From Crocodylus rhombifer (lineage: Eukaryota; Chordata; Crocodylia; Crocodylidae): a stretch of 64,000 nucleotides of DNA. Every line of letters starts with the position of its first letter. Position 1 is the stretch's first letter. The stretch covers positions 1-64,000 of the forward strand of contig JAVSML010001088.1 in the NCBI GenBank assembly GCA_038503035.1, written 5' to 3'. Shown in pieces: positions 1 to 9,469 of the stretch. The position numbers were made by a program, and so were the translations under genes. The notes under the pieces were generated by a model. The model did no database searches. It saw only the letters and a list, made by a program, of their open reading frames with translations, and had not been told where the DNA came from.

Positions 1-60
1 CAACTAGGTTACAGAAAATACAATGTTAGCCAGCTAAGCCCAGGGGAGAAGTAAAAGGGC

Positions 61-125
61 TTCCCTGGCTGGGAATTGAACCCAGGCTGGGACAATAAGA
101 GCACCAAACCCTAGACCACCAGAGA
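61..125 (-). pseudogene. tRNA-Glu-like pseudogene or SINE head
   Basis: Read on the minus strand this resembles a tRNA-Glu. The acceptor arms TCTCTGG and CCAGGGA pair along all seven positions with one G-T pair. The T arm CTGGG-TTCAATT-CCCAG is perfect, and the A-box-like GGTGGTCTAG is kept. About four bases are missing from the D loop, the anticodon stem no longer pairs well, and the anticodon position reads CTT where tRNA-Glu has CTC. It is therefore a decayed copy or the head of a tRNA-derived SINE, not a working tRNA. The family is recalled from tRNA-Glu structure; I did not run a tRNA model. Confidence 0.55.
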
Positions 126-239
126 AGGGCTTGGTGGGGATGTTTGATCTTAGCCAAAAAGGATGAGATGTTGATGGGAACCTACCACCAGGAGTTTTAC
201 CTCTGCTGGAGACTCAAAACCATTATATATCTATAGAGC

Positions 240-262
240 TCTCTCTTTCTCTCTTTCTTTCC

Positions 263-312
<50 letters not shown>
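240..312. repeat. (TC)n(TA)n microsatellite
   Basis: A run of imperfect TC repeats passes directly into about 13 TA units. It sits inside the loop side of the 187-490 inverted repeat. Confidence 0.9.
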
Positions 313-315
<3 letters not shown>

Positions 316-378
316 ATAACCATTATCTGTATCTACAGATATAGATATATACCTCTACTAAATATTGTTTTATATTGT

Positions 379-428
379 GAACCAAAGCTTTGTCTTGCTG
401 GGTCTTAAAAACCTTCAAGGATGGAGAG
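379..428 (-). mobile_element. CR1 3'-region shard
   Basis: About 48 bases (AACCAAAGCTTTGTC..TGGGTCTTAAAAACC..AAGGATGGAGA) match the CR1 copy at 8031-8078 almost exactly. It is an internal piece of the CR1 3' region on the minus strand, caught between the arms of the inverted repeat. Confidence 0.65.
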
Positions 429-529
429 AGAGAGAGAGATCTATAGATATATAATGGTTTTGAGTCCTCAGAAGAGGTAAAGCTCCTGGTTTTATTTATA
501 CATATCTATATGGTAGTCATTTTATACCA

Positions 530-1770
530 TCTTCCTGTAGTACCAGTACATCTCAATCTCATTTTAATACAGCCCTTGACTGGGAGGTTTTTGTGTCTGT
601 TGATGAGCAAGTTCCTGATCTTCCACAGGGTGTTCCTGAAGCAGGAGATGAAGCAGGTGGAAGTGGGCTGCCAGGGGCCCTTGCTGCTTAGTCAAGGGTC
701 CATATGGAACCACTTCTCTGGTCAGGTTTATGAATCTTGTCACCACTTCTGAGGGAGGGAAGAATAATGCAGTGGTTAGAAGCATCAGTATTTTCATGAG
801 TGCCATGCATCTGCATTGACAAGCAATGCAATTGCCATTGTCCCAGTCTGTTTGGCATTGGCCTCAGTCTTATCCCATGCCCTCTGTCCTGACAGTTTTG
901 GAGCAAACTCTGTCCTGAGGATATTTATCCTATTATGGGGATGGAGACCCCCAGAAATGACAGGCCCCTGAGTTCACCCAGTACTAGGCAGATGCTTTTT
1001 GATTACATTGAGCTTGCCCCCCGCCACTGTTCCGTATACCTACATGTTTTGCAGTGCTCTTTCAACCAACCATTTGTCCCTGCACATTATATTGAGGTCG
1101 TCCACGTAGACTAGGACCTTCTCTTCCTGGGTACTCCGGGGATCTTTATTCCACTAATCCTGGAGTCCTGCCTAAGCCACTGTGCTAGTGGTTCCATCAT
1201 GCAGATAAGCAGGATCAGGGAAGTGGGCAACCCTGCTGGATGCCTGACCCTATCACAGTCAGTGCTGTCACGGACCCATTTACCAGTAGCCTGCTGCTCA
1301 TGTGGGTTTACAGCATATTTATCCAGTGATGAAGGTGGGAGAGGACACTTATCTTTTTCAGTGTCTCAGACAGGAACTGATGGGATATCCAATCACAGGC
1401 TTTCTTCAAGTCAAGGTTCAACACAGCAACATTCAGCCCCCTTTCCCACTGGTATTGTAGTGTGTCTCACAGCTGCATCAGGGCTCAGTGGATCTGTTGC
1501 ACCAGCATCAAGGGCAACTTGTGGTGGGCCAGTAGGGGGTGCTTCTGCACTAAGCCACCCATCTCACTGTGCCCAACCACCTTCCAGGCTCAGAGTGCTT
1601 CCTCGGGGGTGCCTCACGCCTGGCCAACCCCCTTCCTGTGGGTATCATCACCACCGCCCAGGGGTCTGGACTGTTTTAGGGCCTTGTGCCCCCCTGGGGT
1701 ACACAAGCCACTGCAAAAGCTTGGAGTGCTTCCTTTAGCCTGAAACACATAAAGTAGCCTTCCTTAGTCA
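530..1770 (-). pseudogene. Degenerate Tx1/L1-like LINE reverse transcriptase
   Basis: Minus-strand translation gives recognisable reverse transcriptase blocks in order, broken by stops and frameshifts. At about 1383-1422 is NLDLKKACDWISHQFL, the acidic first catalytic block. At about 1226-1260 is VNGSVTALTV..SGIQQGCPLP, the QGCP block. At about 1094-1108 is YVDDL, the active-site aspartate pair. Downstream, about 560-900, are weak C-terminal LINE-like stretches (LGQWQLHCLSMQ, SEVVTRF). In Tx1-clade LINEs the same order reads EKAFDRV, RQGCPLS, YADDV. The blocks differ from the CR1 copies nearby (FADDTK), so this is another LINE lineage. The clade call rests on memory of motif style, and the 5' limit near 1770 is uncertain. 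Confidence 0.6.
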
Positions 1771-1887
1771 GCTACTTTGTACCCAAGAGGGCACAAAGGC
1801 ATGCCTCTCCCAACAAGTCCCTCACATTTGGTACAGTGAAGAACTTTATTGGTTACAGAGGGAAGGCTTGGGGAAGGGTGCAGAATA

Positions 1888-4095
1888 GATTTCATAGATT
1901 TCATAGACATTCAGGCTGGAAGGGACCCCAGAGGATCATTGAGTCCAGCCCCCTGCCCCATGAGCAGGAAGTCAGCAGGGATCATGGGATCCCAGCAAAA
2001 TAAGCATCCAAATGTGTATTGAAGGCATTCAAAGTGGGTGCTTGAACTGCCTCCGGTGGCAATCTATTCCAAACCTTGGGGGCTCAGACAGTAAAGAAGT
2101 TCTTCCTTATGTCCAGCTTGAATCAGTCATGGCGGAGTTTGTGACCATTTGATCTTGTCATCTCTTCGGGCGCTGTGGTGAACAGATATTCCCCCAGATC
2201 CTGATAAGCACCCGTTATAAACTTACAGGTGGCCACTAGATCACCCCTGAGCCTGCACTTTTCCAGGCTGAAGAGTCCCATGGCTCTCAGCCTCTCATCA
2301 TAAGGTTTGTTTTCCTGACCTCTGATCATGCGCGTGGCTCTCCTCTGCACTCTCTCAAGCTTCTCCACATCCTTTTTGAATTGTGGAGCCCAAAACTGGA
2401 TGCAGTACTCCAGCTGCGGCCTCACCAAGGCTGAGTATAATGGGAGAATGATGTCCCGGGATTTGCTTGAGAAGCATCTATGGATGCAAGCCAGCGTTTT
2501 GCTCACTTTACTAGCCACAGCATCACATTGAAGGCTCATGTTTATCAATCATGACCCCAACTCCCTTTCATCTGTAGTGCTAACCAGCATAGCACTGCCG
2601 AGCCTATAAGCATGCTGCAGGTTTTCCCTCCCAAGGTGGAGAGCCTTGCATTTTTTGGTGTTGAACAAGTTGCCCATTTCTCATTTCATTGCCCATTTGC
2701 TCAAATTGCCCATTTGCCCATTTCATGAGCCTGTCAAGATCTGCCTGGATCGCCCTCCTGTCCTCAGGTGTGGATACTTTACCCCAGAGTTTGGTGTCAT
2801 CAGCAAACTTGGCCAGTCCACTTCTGATACCAGTGTCCACATCTTTGATGAAGATGTTAAACAGCATAGGCCCTAGGACAGAGGCTTGATGGACCCCACT
2901 GGTCACAGTGCACCAAGATGATTGGCTTCCGTCAACCACCACCCTTTGGGTCCTGCCATGGAGCCATTTCCCCAGTCAGTGGATTGTGATGAGGTTGAGG
3001 CTGCAGTTAGCCAGTTTTATCAAGAGGTGATCTTGGGATACCAGATCGAAGGCTTTTCTAAAGTCAAGATATACAACATCAATCTCTTCCCCCTTGTCCA
3101 GGTGATAGATCACCTGGTCATAAAAGGAAATGAGATTGGTCAAGCAAAACCTGCCCGCAACAAACCCATGCTGGGTATCCCTCAGGATATTGCCATCAAC
3201 TAGTCTGTTAAGGATGGCCTCTTTGATAATCTTTTCCAAGACCTTCCCCAGGATAGAGGTCAGGCTGATGGGCCTGTAGTTTGGATCTACTTTCCTCCCT
3301 TTCTTAAACATTGGAATGACATTGGCCTTCTTCCAATCTTCAGGTACTTCACCAGAGCACCAGGAATTCTCAAAGATCCATGCCAGGGACTGAGCTCTGA
3401 TGCTTGCCAGCTCCTTGAGTATCCTTGGGTATAAACCATCAGGGCCAGCTGACTTGAAGGTATCCAGCCTGTCAAGGTGTTCCTTCACAAGGTCAGCTTC
3501 GATGGAGGGTAAGGAATCTCCCTCACCCGGGCCTCCCTGACCCACAGGGGTATCTCATGGGAGTGATAAAAAACTGATGCAAAATACCCATTTAGCAAGT
3601 TTGCTTTTTCATGGGCATCAGTTATCAGTTGTCCCATCTGATTTAGCAGGGGTCCAGTTTTTCCCTTTCTTTTCCTCCAGCTCCCCACATATCTAAAAAA
3701 GGACTTTTTATTATCCTTGATATTTGTAGCCAGTTGGAGTTCCATCACAACCTTGGCTTTCCTGGTTTGCCTTCTGCAGGTCCGGACCAGAGCAGAGTAT
3801 TCCTCCTTGGTGGTGGTTCCAGTCCTCCATCCTTTGGAGGTCTTCCTTTTAAGATGCAGGAGGTCCACCAGATCCCTGAAAAACCACAGGGGTTGCCGTG
3901 CCTTTTGCTGCCTTTCCTCCGAGGCGGGATGGACTTTGCTTGCGCATCCAGGATTGTTCCCTTGAGGAGCAACCACTCGTTCTGAACTCCCCTCCCCTTT
4001 GGGTGTGGTCCTTTAGGGCCTCACTGACAAGCCTCCTGAGCTTGTCAAAGTAACCTTTCCTGAAGCCAAGGACTTCTGTATTACTGACTGACTTG
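1888..4095 (-). mobile_element. CR1 LINE, 3' part with broken reverse transcriptase
   Basis: The CR1 3' tip (TTTCATAGATTTCATAGAC then GGCTGGAAGGGACC) is at about 1888, so the element runs leftward. Minus-strand pieces of ORF2 follow: a pre-RT linker at 3485-3976 (KDNKKSFFRYVG); the RT start at 2976-3545 (FKSAGPDGLYPRILKELAS, YRPISLTSILGKVLEK, QHGFVAG, DVVYLDFRKAFD); the active-site segment at 2604-2942 ([23 protein letters not shown]); and the thumb-like C-terminus at 2123-2548 (LVRPQLEYCIQFWAPQFKKD). Frameshifts and stops separate them, so the copy is dead. The element continues beyond a later LTR insertion at 4851-5030. Confidence 0.93.
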
Positions 4096-4100
4096 CCAGT

Positions 4101-4845
4101 GTCAAAGAAAAATCTTTGATCTCAGATGCCGATGGCAAAAGGTCAAAGGCTAACACAACACACTTTGTAATTACAGTTCCGCATCATTACAAACCCTCCC
4201 CCATAGCTTAAATGTATAACACATGCACAGTCTTATACAGCCGAGCTGGCATGAAACCTGAGCAGACAAGGATAGGCAATCCTTTAATTATTCATTTATT
4301 TATGCCTGGCGTGCAGTGATAGGCCACCCTGCAGACTATAACTTTGGAAAGATTTCCGCCTTTGGCAGAGAACTCCGTACACGCCCAAGAGACATAGTTA
4401 GCAAACCGGCCAGTCACTAACATCTCCCCATCTCAGACCCTTAATCAGGCATATTCTTTCTGCTGGCTTGTCCGTCCTTCTCGTTAAGAGCTCTCGGAGG
4501 TCTACGGACCAAAGTGACCTGTATACTTTGTTAAAAATCCACGCCAAGTAGTTTGTAACCTGAGTAGCAAAACATCTGCATGCTGTGCTAAATAAATCAA
4601 CTTCTCTTCCTACGCTGCAACCACAAGTTCTTTTCCTACGCTGTTACCACAACTTCCCTTCCTATGCTGCGACCATCTGTAGTGTAAGTAAAATAAACTT
4701 TCTGTGTAACCAATACGCTTTAAATCTCCTGACTCCTACTCGCCGCTACTACCCACCTGTCTGACTACTGATCCCACCTGCGCCAAGCCGGTCGTACCAA
4801 CCCAGGCCTGCAGGTCAAAGGTGCGCCGGCCATCGGGGCGTGACA
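4101..4845 (+). mobile_element. Solo LTR of an endogenous retrovirus-like element
   Basis: The element starts TGTCAAAGAA and ends GGGGCGTGACA, giving TGTCA/TGACA termini. It is flanked by a direct 5-bp duplication GCCAG at 4096-4100 and 4846-4850. It interrupts a CR1 LINE whose sequence resumes directly after the second GCCAG, so the boundaries are certain. AATAAA signals at 4591-4596 and 4692-4697 suggest plus orientation. Length 745 bp, with no coding capacity and no internal region, so it is a solo LTR left by recombination. The retroviral class is not determined: a 5-bp duplication also fits Gypsy-type LTR elements. Confidence 0.88.
4598..4676 (+). repeat. Three tandem ~27-bp units inside the LTR
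   Basis: CTTCCTACGCTGCAACCACA recurs three times with drift (..TTTTCCTACGCTGTTACCACA, ..CTTCCTATGCTGCGACCA) between the two AATAAA signals. Confidence 0.75.
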
Positions 4846-4850
4846 GCCAG

Positions 4851-5030
4851 CTTTATGGCAGATGGTGACGGTAATCAGCTTGTGGTCACTGTTACTCAGC
4901 CTCCCTTTGATCATTAGGTTGCTGATTAGGTCATCCCTGGTTGCCAGTACAAGGTCAAGCAGCACTTTACCTCTTGTCGGCCTGTAGACTTCCTGCATCA
5001 GATAGAGGTTATCCATCATGAGAGAACTAT
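4851..5030 (-). mobile_element. CR1 endonuclease fragment, continuation across LTR
   Basis: Minus-strand translation reads YLMQEVYRPTRGKVLLDLVL followed by NSDHKLITVTI, the C-terminal end of the CR1 ORF2 endonuclease (compare GDSDHCLLEFTI in the copy at 16.4-19.1 kb). It is the 5' end of the CR1 at 1888-4095, displaced by the solo LTR. Similarity stops near 5030, so the CR1 was 5'-truncated when it inserted. Confidence 0.88.
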
Positions 5031-6375
5031 TACAGAATAACCCTAGAGCAAACAGTGTGGCTAGTAGCCTTTGATCACACATCTACTTTACAGCAAGCAA
5101 TATATATCTAGATAGGTTTCAGCAGTTTACTCACTTTAGCATCTTGAGAGAGAGAAAGAGAGAGAGAGAGAGCTGCAGATGTTTCAGCTGCTGTATGTGT
5201 CTTCATCATGGCTGCTTTGCCCCACCTCCTGTGCAGTCTAGGCTTATATAGACCTTTTGACATCACCTTTGGGGGGCCCAATGAAGGCCAGGAGTTGATG
5301 GCTTCTAGCCAACCAATTTGAAATGCATCATCACTACCTGGATGTGAGTGGTAGGGGTTACTGGCCCTGCCCCCCTCAGGCCATGAGGTCACTGCTTAGA
5401 AAAATAGAGAGTTTAAGCCCCCACCTTCAGTATTTGTCCCCAGGCACATAGGCAGAGTTGATAGGTAAGGGGAAAAGGCCAAGGGAGAAAAAACTGGTGA
5501 AAGAGAGACAGGGAGGAGGTTGGGATGGAAATCCTCCACACAGCCCATATGAATAAGATACATGGAAGTGCCCAGTCCATGCAGTCCCATTCAGCACCAA
5601 CACTTTTTCAAGTCATGCTCAGCCAGTACACTGCATACATTTCTACTTCCTCTTTAGTCCCACAGCTGAGCCATGCTTTTCTTTCCCATTTCCAGTGATT
5701 CCTATTTTTTCACCAGCCTTAAATGTCTGACACACGTCACCAGCCAGGGTGCCAAATGGTTCACCTAGAATCCCTTTTGCCCCCGCCTCAGTCTGTCGCA
5801 TATGATTAATATGGCCCTGTCCTTCATGAAGTGGAGCTGGACCAGGTTGAACCTTATTTGAATATAAATTTCTGGAGGATCCCAGAACTTGTGACCAAAA
5901 CACCCATTTCCAGTCATGAGTGGGGGGCTAATTAGCATATGGCTTCTTTGTGGGGGGTATCTGGAGTACACACACCTACTGAGCAGTGCTGAACTGTGGG
6001 GTCACTGTGGACTGAAATGCTGTTGACTCTTCTAGATCCCAGCCCAGGCATACCCCTGGTGGTTCTTGGGAAGGCCCCAGGGGGTATGCGGCAGCAGCAC
6101 GGAGAAGCAGAGGCACTTCTGGTTTCGCTGGTGGTGCTTCTAGTTTTCCTGCCAGTGCTTCTGGTTTCACCCCTCCCTGCTCATTGATTGGCCTCCAGGG
6201 AGACCCAACCCCTCCCCCGCAACTGGTTGACCAGCTGGGGGACTCCCTGCTTTCTGATTGGCTGCCGGGGGCATACCAACAAAAAAAGGTTGAAAATCCC
6301 TGAACTATACAGTAAATGATGAGTCTTTTGGTTATATGTAAGTAGATATCAAAGTGCTGTTTAAAAATGTGTTTA
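5031..6375. other. Non-coding stretch with GA repeat and GC-rich repeat-like part
   Basis: No supported gene. There is an imperfect GA microsatellite at about 5148-5172 and the promoter-like motif at 5243-5265. A GC-rich part at about 6040-6300 ends in AGGTTGAAAATCCCTGA, which resembles the decayed terminus of a hAT-type DNA transposon (compare GGTTGAGAACCACTG). No opposite end was found. Confidence 0.4.
5243..5265 (-). promoter_or_regulatory. TATA box with upstream CRE-like site
   Basis: The minus strand carries TATATAAG at 5250-5243, with TGATGTCA (CRE/ATF-like) 8 bp upstream and an inverted CCAAT near 5278-5282. This arrangement looks like an LTR or polymerase II promoter, but I found no element termini or downstream gene. 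Confidence 0.3.
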
Positions 6376-7116
6376 TTTCATAGACATTAGGGCTGGAAGG
6401 GACCTCAGGAGATCATCGAGTCCAGCCCCCTGCCCAAAGGGCAGGAAGTCAGCTGGGGTCATAGGATCCCAGCAAGATAAGCATCCAATTTACTCTTCAA
6501 GGTGTTCAATGTAGGTGCTTGAACCACCTCCGCTGGCAGACTGTTCCAGACCTTGGGGGCTCGGACAGTAAAGAAATTCTTCCTTATGTCCAGCCTGAAA
6601 CGGTCTTGCAGGAGTTTGTGACCGTTCGACCTTGTCATCCCTTGGGGCACTCTGGTGAACAGACGTTCCCCCAGATCCTGGTGTTCACCCCTGATAAACT
6701 TATAGGTGGCCATCAGATCACCCCTGAGCCTATGCTTTTCCAGGCTAAAGAGTCCCATGGCTCTCAGCCTGTCATCGTAAGATCTGTTTTCCTGACTTCT
6801 GATCATGTGCGTGGCTCTCCTCTGGACTCTCTCAAGCTTCTCCGCATCCTTTTTGAATTGTCGAGCCCAAAACTGGATGCAGTACTCCAGCTGCGGCCTC
6901 ACCAAGGCCGAGTACAAGGGGAGAATGACATCTCGGGATTTGCTCGAGAAGCATCTATGGATGCACGCCAGCATTTTGGTTGCTTTACTAGCTGCAGCAT
7001 CGCATTGCAGGCTCATGTTCATCTTGTGGTCAATGATGACCCCCAAGTCTCTTTCTTCCGTAGTGCTAACCAACGTAGCACTGCCGAGCCTATAAGGGTG
7101 CTGCAGGTTTTTCCTC
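6376..7116 (-). mobile_element. CR1 LINE, 5'-truncated, ORF2 C-terminus still open
   Basis: The 3' tip TTTCATAGACATTAGGGCTGG is at 6376. The minus strand is open from about 7110 down to 6459 and encodes the end of ORF2: PYRLGSATLVSTTEERDLGV, LVRPQLEYCIQFWARQFKKD, KVWNSLPAEVVQAPTLNTLK. It lacks the endonuclease, the RT core and the FADD active site. It is closely similar to the copy at 56.9-58.7 kb, so both belong to one young subfamily. The homology ends abruptly at 7116. Confidence 0.95.
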
Positions 7117-7929
7117 TTATTGAATACCTGTGCCAAAACTGCCAGTAGTTTCAAAAGAGTTAAAATACATCTATGCTGCAGGAACTAAGTCTACAGGTGC
7201 CTGTAGTAATTTTATGCAAAATATTGTAGATATGTTTATTTCAAGGTTAATGTTTTTAAATTTGCCACTCATTTCCATGTGCTCAGGTGCTCTGATAGTA
7301 AGGAATAGGGAAGGGGATGCCGGGGGAAGAAGTTGGGGGGGGGGCAGAAAACTAAGGGCTACCTGAACCCCCGGTTTTATTTTCCCTGCTGTAGCAGTGG
7401 GAGGGGGACAAATTCAGGGCAATAATTAGATTCTATACCTGGTGATTTATAACAATTTTATAATTTTTCCATATATAGAATCAAATTATTGTGGGGGGGT
7501 CATCTTATATTTGAGTAAATATGGTATGTTAGGGTAGAGTAGGGGTTGCCAACCTGAGCAGGGGAAGCAAACCCTGTGGAAAGGTGTAGGAGGATAAAGC
7601 AGGACAGGGGCAGAGTTCTGAGAGTGGGAGATAGAGAGAAGCCGGAAGTTTTATCTATGCTGGGGACTCAAAACCAGTCCCAGCAACAACATGGTATCCA
7701 TGCACCTGGCTACTGCTGCAGTGCTGTAGAGCTTTTGCTGCCAGGCTGTGGACTCCATGGGGGGAGGGGGCAATTTTTGAATTCTAAGTTGGTGCGCACA
7801 GCTAGTGCCATGCTCTCTCATCACAACTTATATTACTGAGACCTATTTCAAATTGCATGGGCAGCTTCTGTCTGTGGTGTGTAGAAGATCAGGGCAGGGA
7901 TAGGCAGCACATTAGCAGATAGGACAGGA
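7117..7929. other. Non-coding stretch with a DNA-transposon end
   Basis: No gene seen. At about 7490-7532, minus-strand TACCATATTTACTCAAATAT followed by AAGATGACCCCC matches the style of a short DNA-transposon terminus found widely in vertebrates. At 7640-7685 a stretch matches the arm of the 187-490 inverted repeat (GGGACTCAAAACCAG). Confidence 0.4.
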
Positions 7930-8640
7930 ATCATAGAATCACAGAAAATTAGGGTTGGAAGGGACCCCAGGAGGTCATCTGGTTCAACCTCCTTCTTAAA
8001 GCAGGATCATCTCAAACTAGATCAATCTCAGCCAAAGCTTTGTCTGTCTGGGTCTTAAAAACCTTCAAGGATGGAGATTCCATCACCTCTCTGGGCAACC
8101 TGTTCCAGTGTTTTACTTCTCTCCTAGTGAGAGCATCTTTCATAATATCTAACCTAAACTTCCCTTGGTGCAACTAGAGATTGTTGCTCCTTGTTCTGTA
8201 ATCTGCCACTGCTGAGAACGGTCTAGCTCCATCCTCTTTCGAACCCTTCAGCGAGTTCAAGGCTGCTATTAAATGTCTCAGTCTCCTCTTCTCTAGACTA
8301 AATAAGCTCTGTTCCTTCAGTCTTTCCTCATAAGTCATGTCCTCCAGTTCCCTCACCATCTTTGTTGTTCTCTGCTGGACTTTCTCCATTTTGTCCACAT
8401 CCTTTCTGTAATGGGGGCCCAAAACTGAACATAGTACCCTAGATGTGGCCTTGCCAGTGCTGAAGCTAAGGGAATAATCACTTATTTTGACCTGTTGGCA
8501 ACACTCCTACTGATGCAGCCCAGTATGCCATTAGCCTTCTTTGGAGCAAGGACACACTGCTGGCTCATATTCACCTTTCTGTCCGCTGTAACCCCCATAT
8601 CCTTTTCTGTAGAGATGCTGCACAGCCAGTCATCCCCCAA
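7930..8640 (-). mobile_element. CR1 LINE of a different subfamily, truncated
   Basis: The 3' tip AATCATAGAATCACAGAAAA plus TTAGGGTTGGAAGGGACC is at 7930. This tip and its 3' region differ from the TTTCATAGATTTC type, so it is another CR1 subfamily. Minus-strand ORF2 C-terminus fragments are readable at 8174-8422 (MVRELEDMTYEERLKEQSLF) and 8482-8640 (KDMGVTADRKVNMSQQC), with frame breaks between them. Homology ends near 8640. Confidence 0.92.
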
Positions 8641-8792
8641 AGGCAGTAGGAAGCAGAGGAACAGATCTGGCAAGGAGCACAGGACACAAAAGCAAAACAT
8701 CAGATTGGGGAGGGGATTGAAGTGGCAGGATTCAGTGCTAATATGTGGCATGCTTTCTTAAAAGGTTGGTCCCCACTGGGCTAGATGCTATA

Positions 8793-9110
8793 ATAGTGAT
8801 TCTCAACCAGGGTGTCAGCTGAGAGATCCTTTCAAGGGTGTCATGGGTTACTATGCAATGTTAGCACACTTAGATGTGAAAACATAATTCAAAAGAAAAA
8901 AACAGATATTTCAAATAGTGTTAAAAACATTTCAGTGGTAAAAACATGCACATTGTTAAAAATATTTTGACCTGCTGTGGTCTTTCTGAATCTCTGCAAC
9001 AGAAAAATGGCTCTATTATCTTTCCATAGTCAAACATAGTGAAAACTAAGAGCTGGCATTTTTCAAAGAGTGCTTGGAGTCTAACAACGGGTGTTTTTAG
9101 TTTAACAAGC
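8793..9110 (+). mobile_element. hAT-like non-autonomous transposon fragment
   Basis: AGTGATTCTCAACCAGGGTG at about 8796 matches the common hAT-type terminus CAGTGGTTCTCAACC. The sequence behind it is AT-rich and non-coding. No matching right terminus or target duplication was found, so the right limit is a guess. Confidence 0.4.
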
Positions 9111-9317
9111 AATAGCATAAGCAGGGGAAGGTGAGAAGGGGACCTACCCAGACTTTCCCCAGAGTCCCATGTTGTGTCTACCTTGGCAACATACCCATAT
9201 ATGGACCTCTAAAACAGTCCCCAGCTAACAGCAACAGCCAAGGTTGGTGGGCAGGAAAGGGGTGTAGAGCAGGTGGTGGTGGCAATGGCAGCAGCACTGG
9301 AAACTGTCTTTTTAGGA

Positions 9318-9468
9318 GTTCCAAGCATGGGTAAGACTAGTGCACCCCCACCCCACTCTTGCAACCCACGCTCCCACCCCTGCGCTCTCAGACCCTGCAC
9401 CCATCTTCAGCTCCACCACAGGGCTTGCCCCAGGCACCAACTCTGCTTGTTATGCCACTGCAAATGAG
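9318..9468. mobile_element. Short MITE-like repeat
   Basis: A GC-rich block whose minus-strand end reads GCAGTGGCATAACAAGCAGA, the style of a widespread CAGTGGCRTAAC transposon end (a similar one is at 30503). The left end near 9318 is uncertain. Confidence 0.3.
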
Positions 9469-9469
9469 G

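Larger units (their letters stand above)
187..490. repeat. Inverted repeat enclosing microsatellite and CR1 shard
   Basis: The arm at about 187-255 (ACCAGGAG..TTTACCTCT..GACTCAAAACCATTATATATCTATAGA..CTCTCTCT) is matched in reverse complement by about 421-490 with only a few differences. The loop holds a TC/TA microsatellite and a CR1 shard. A related stretch without the palindrome is at 7640-7685, so the arm sequence is itself an interspersed repeat. Confidence 0.7.

Noticed and set aside
1199..1738. 179-codon plus-strand frame
   Set aside because: It is the antisense of the degenerate Tx1-like LINE reverse transcriptase.
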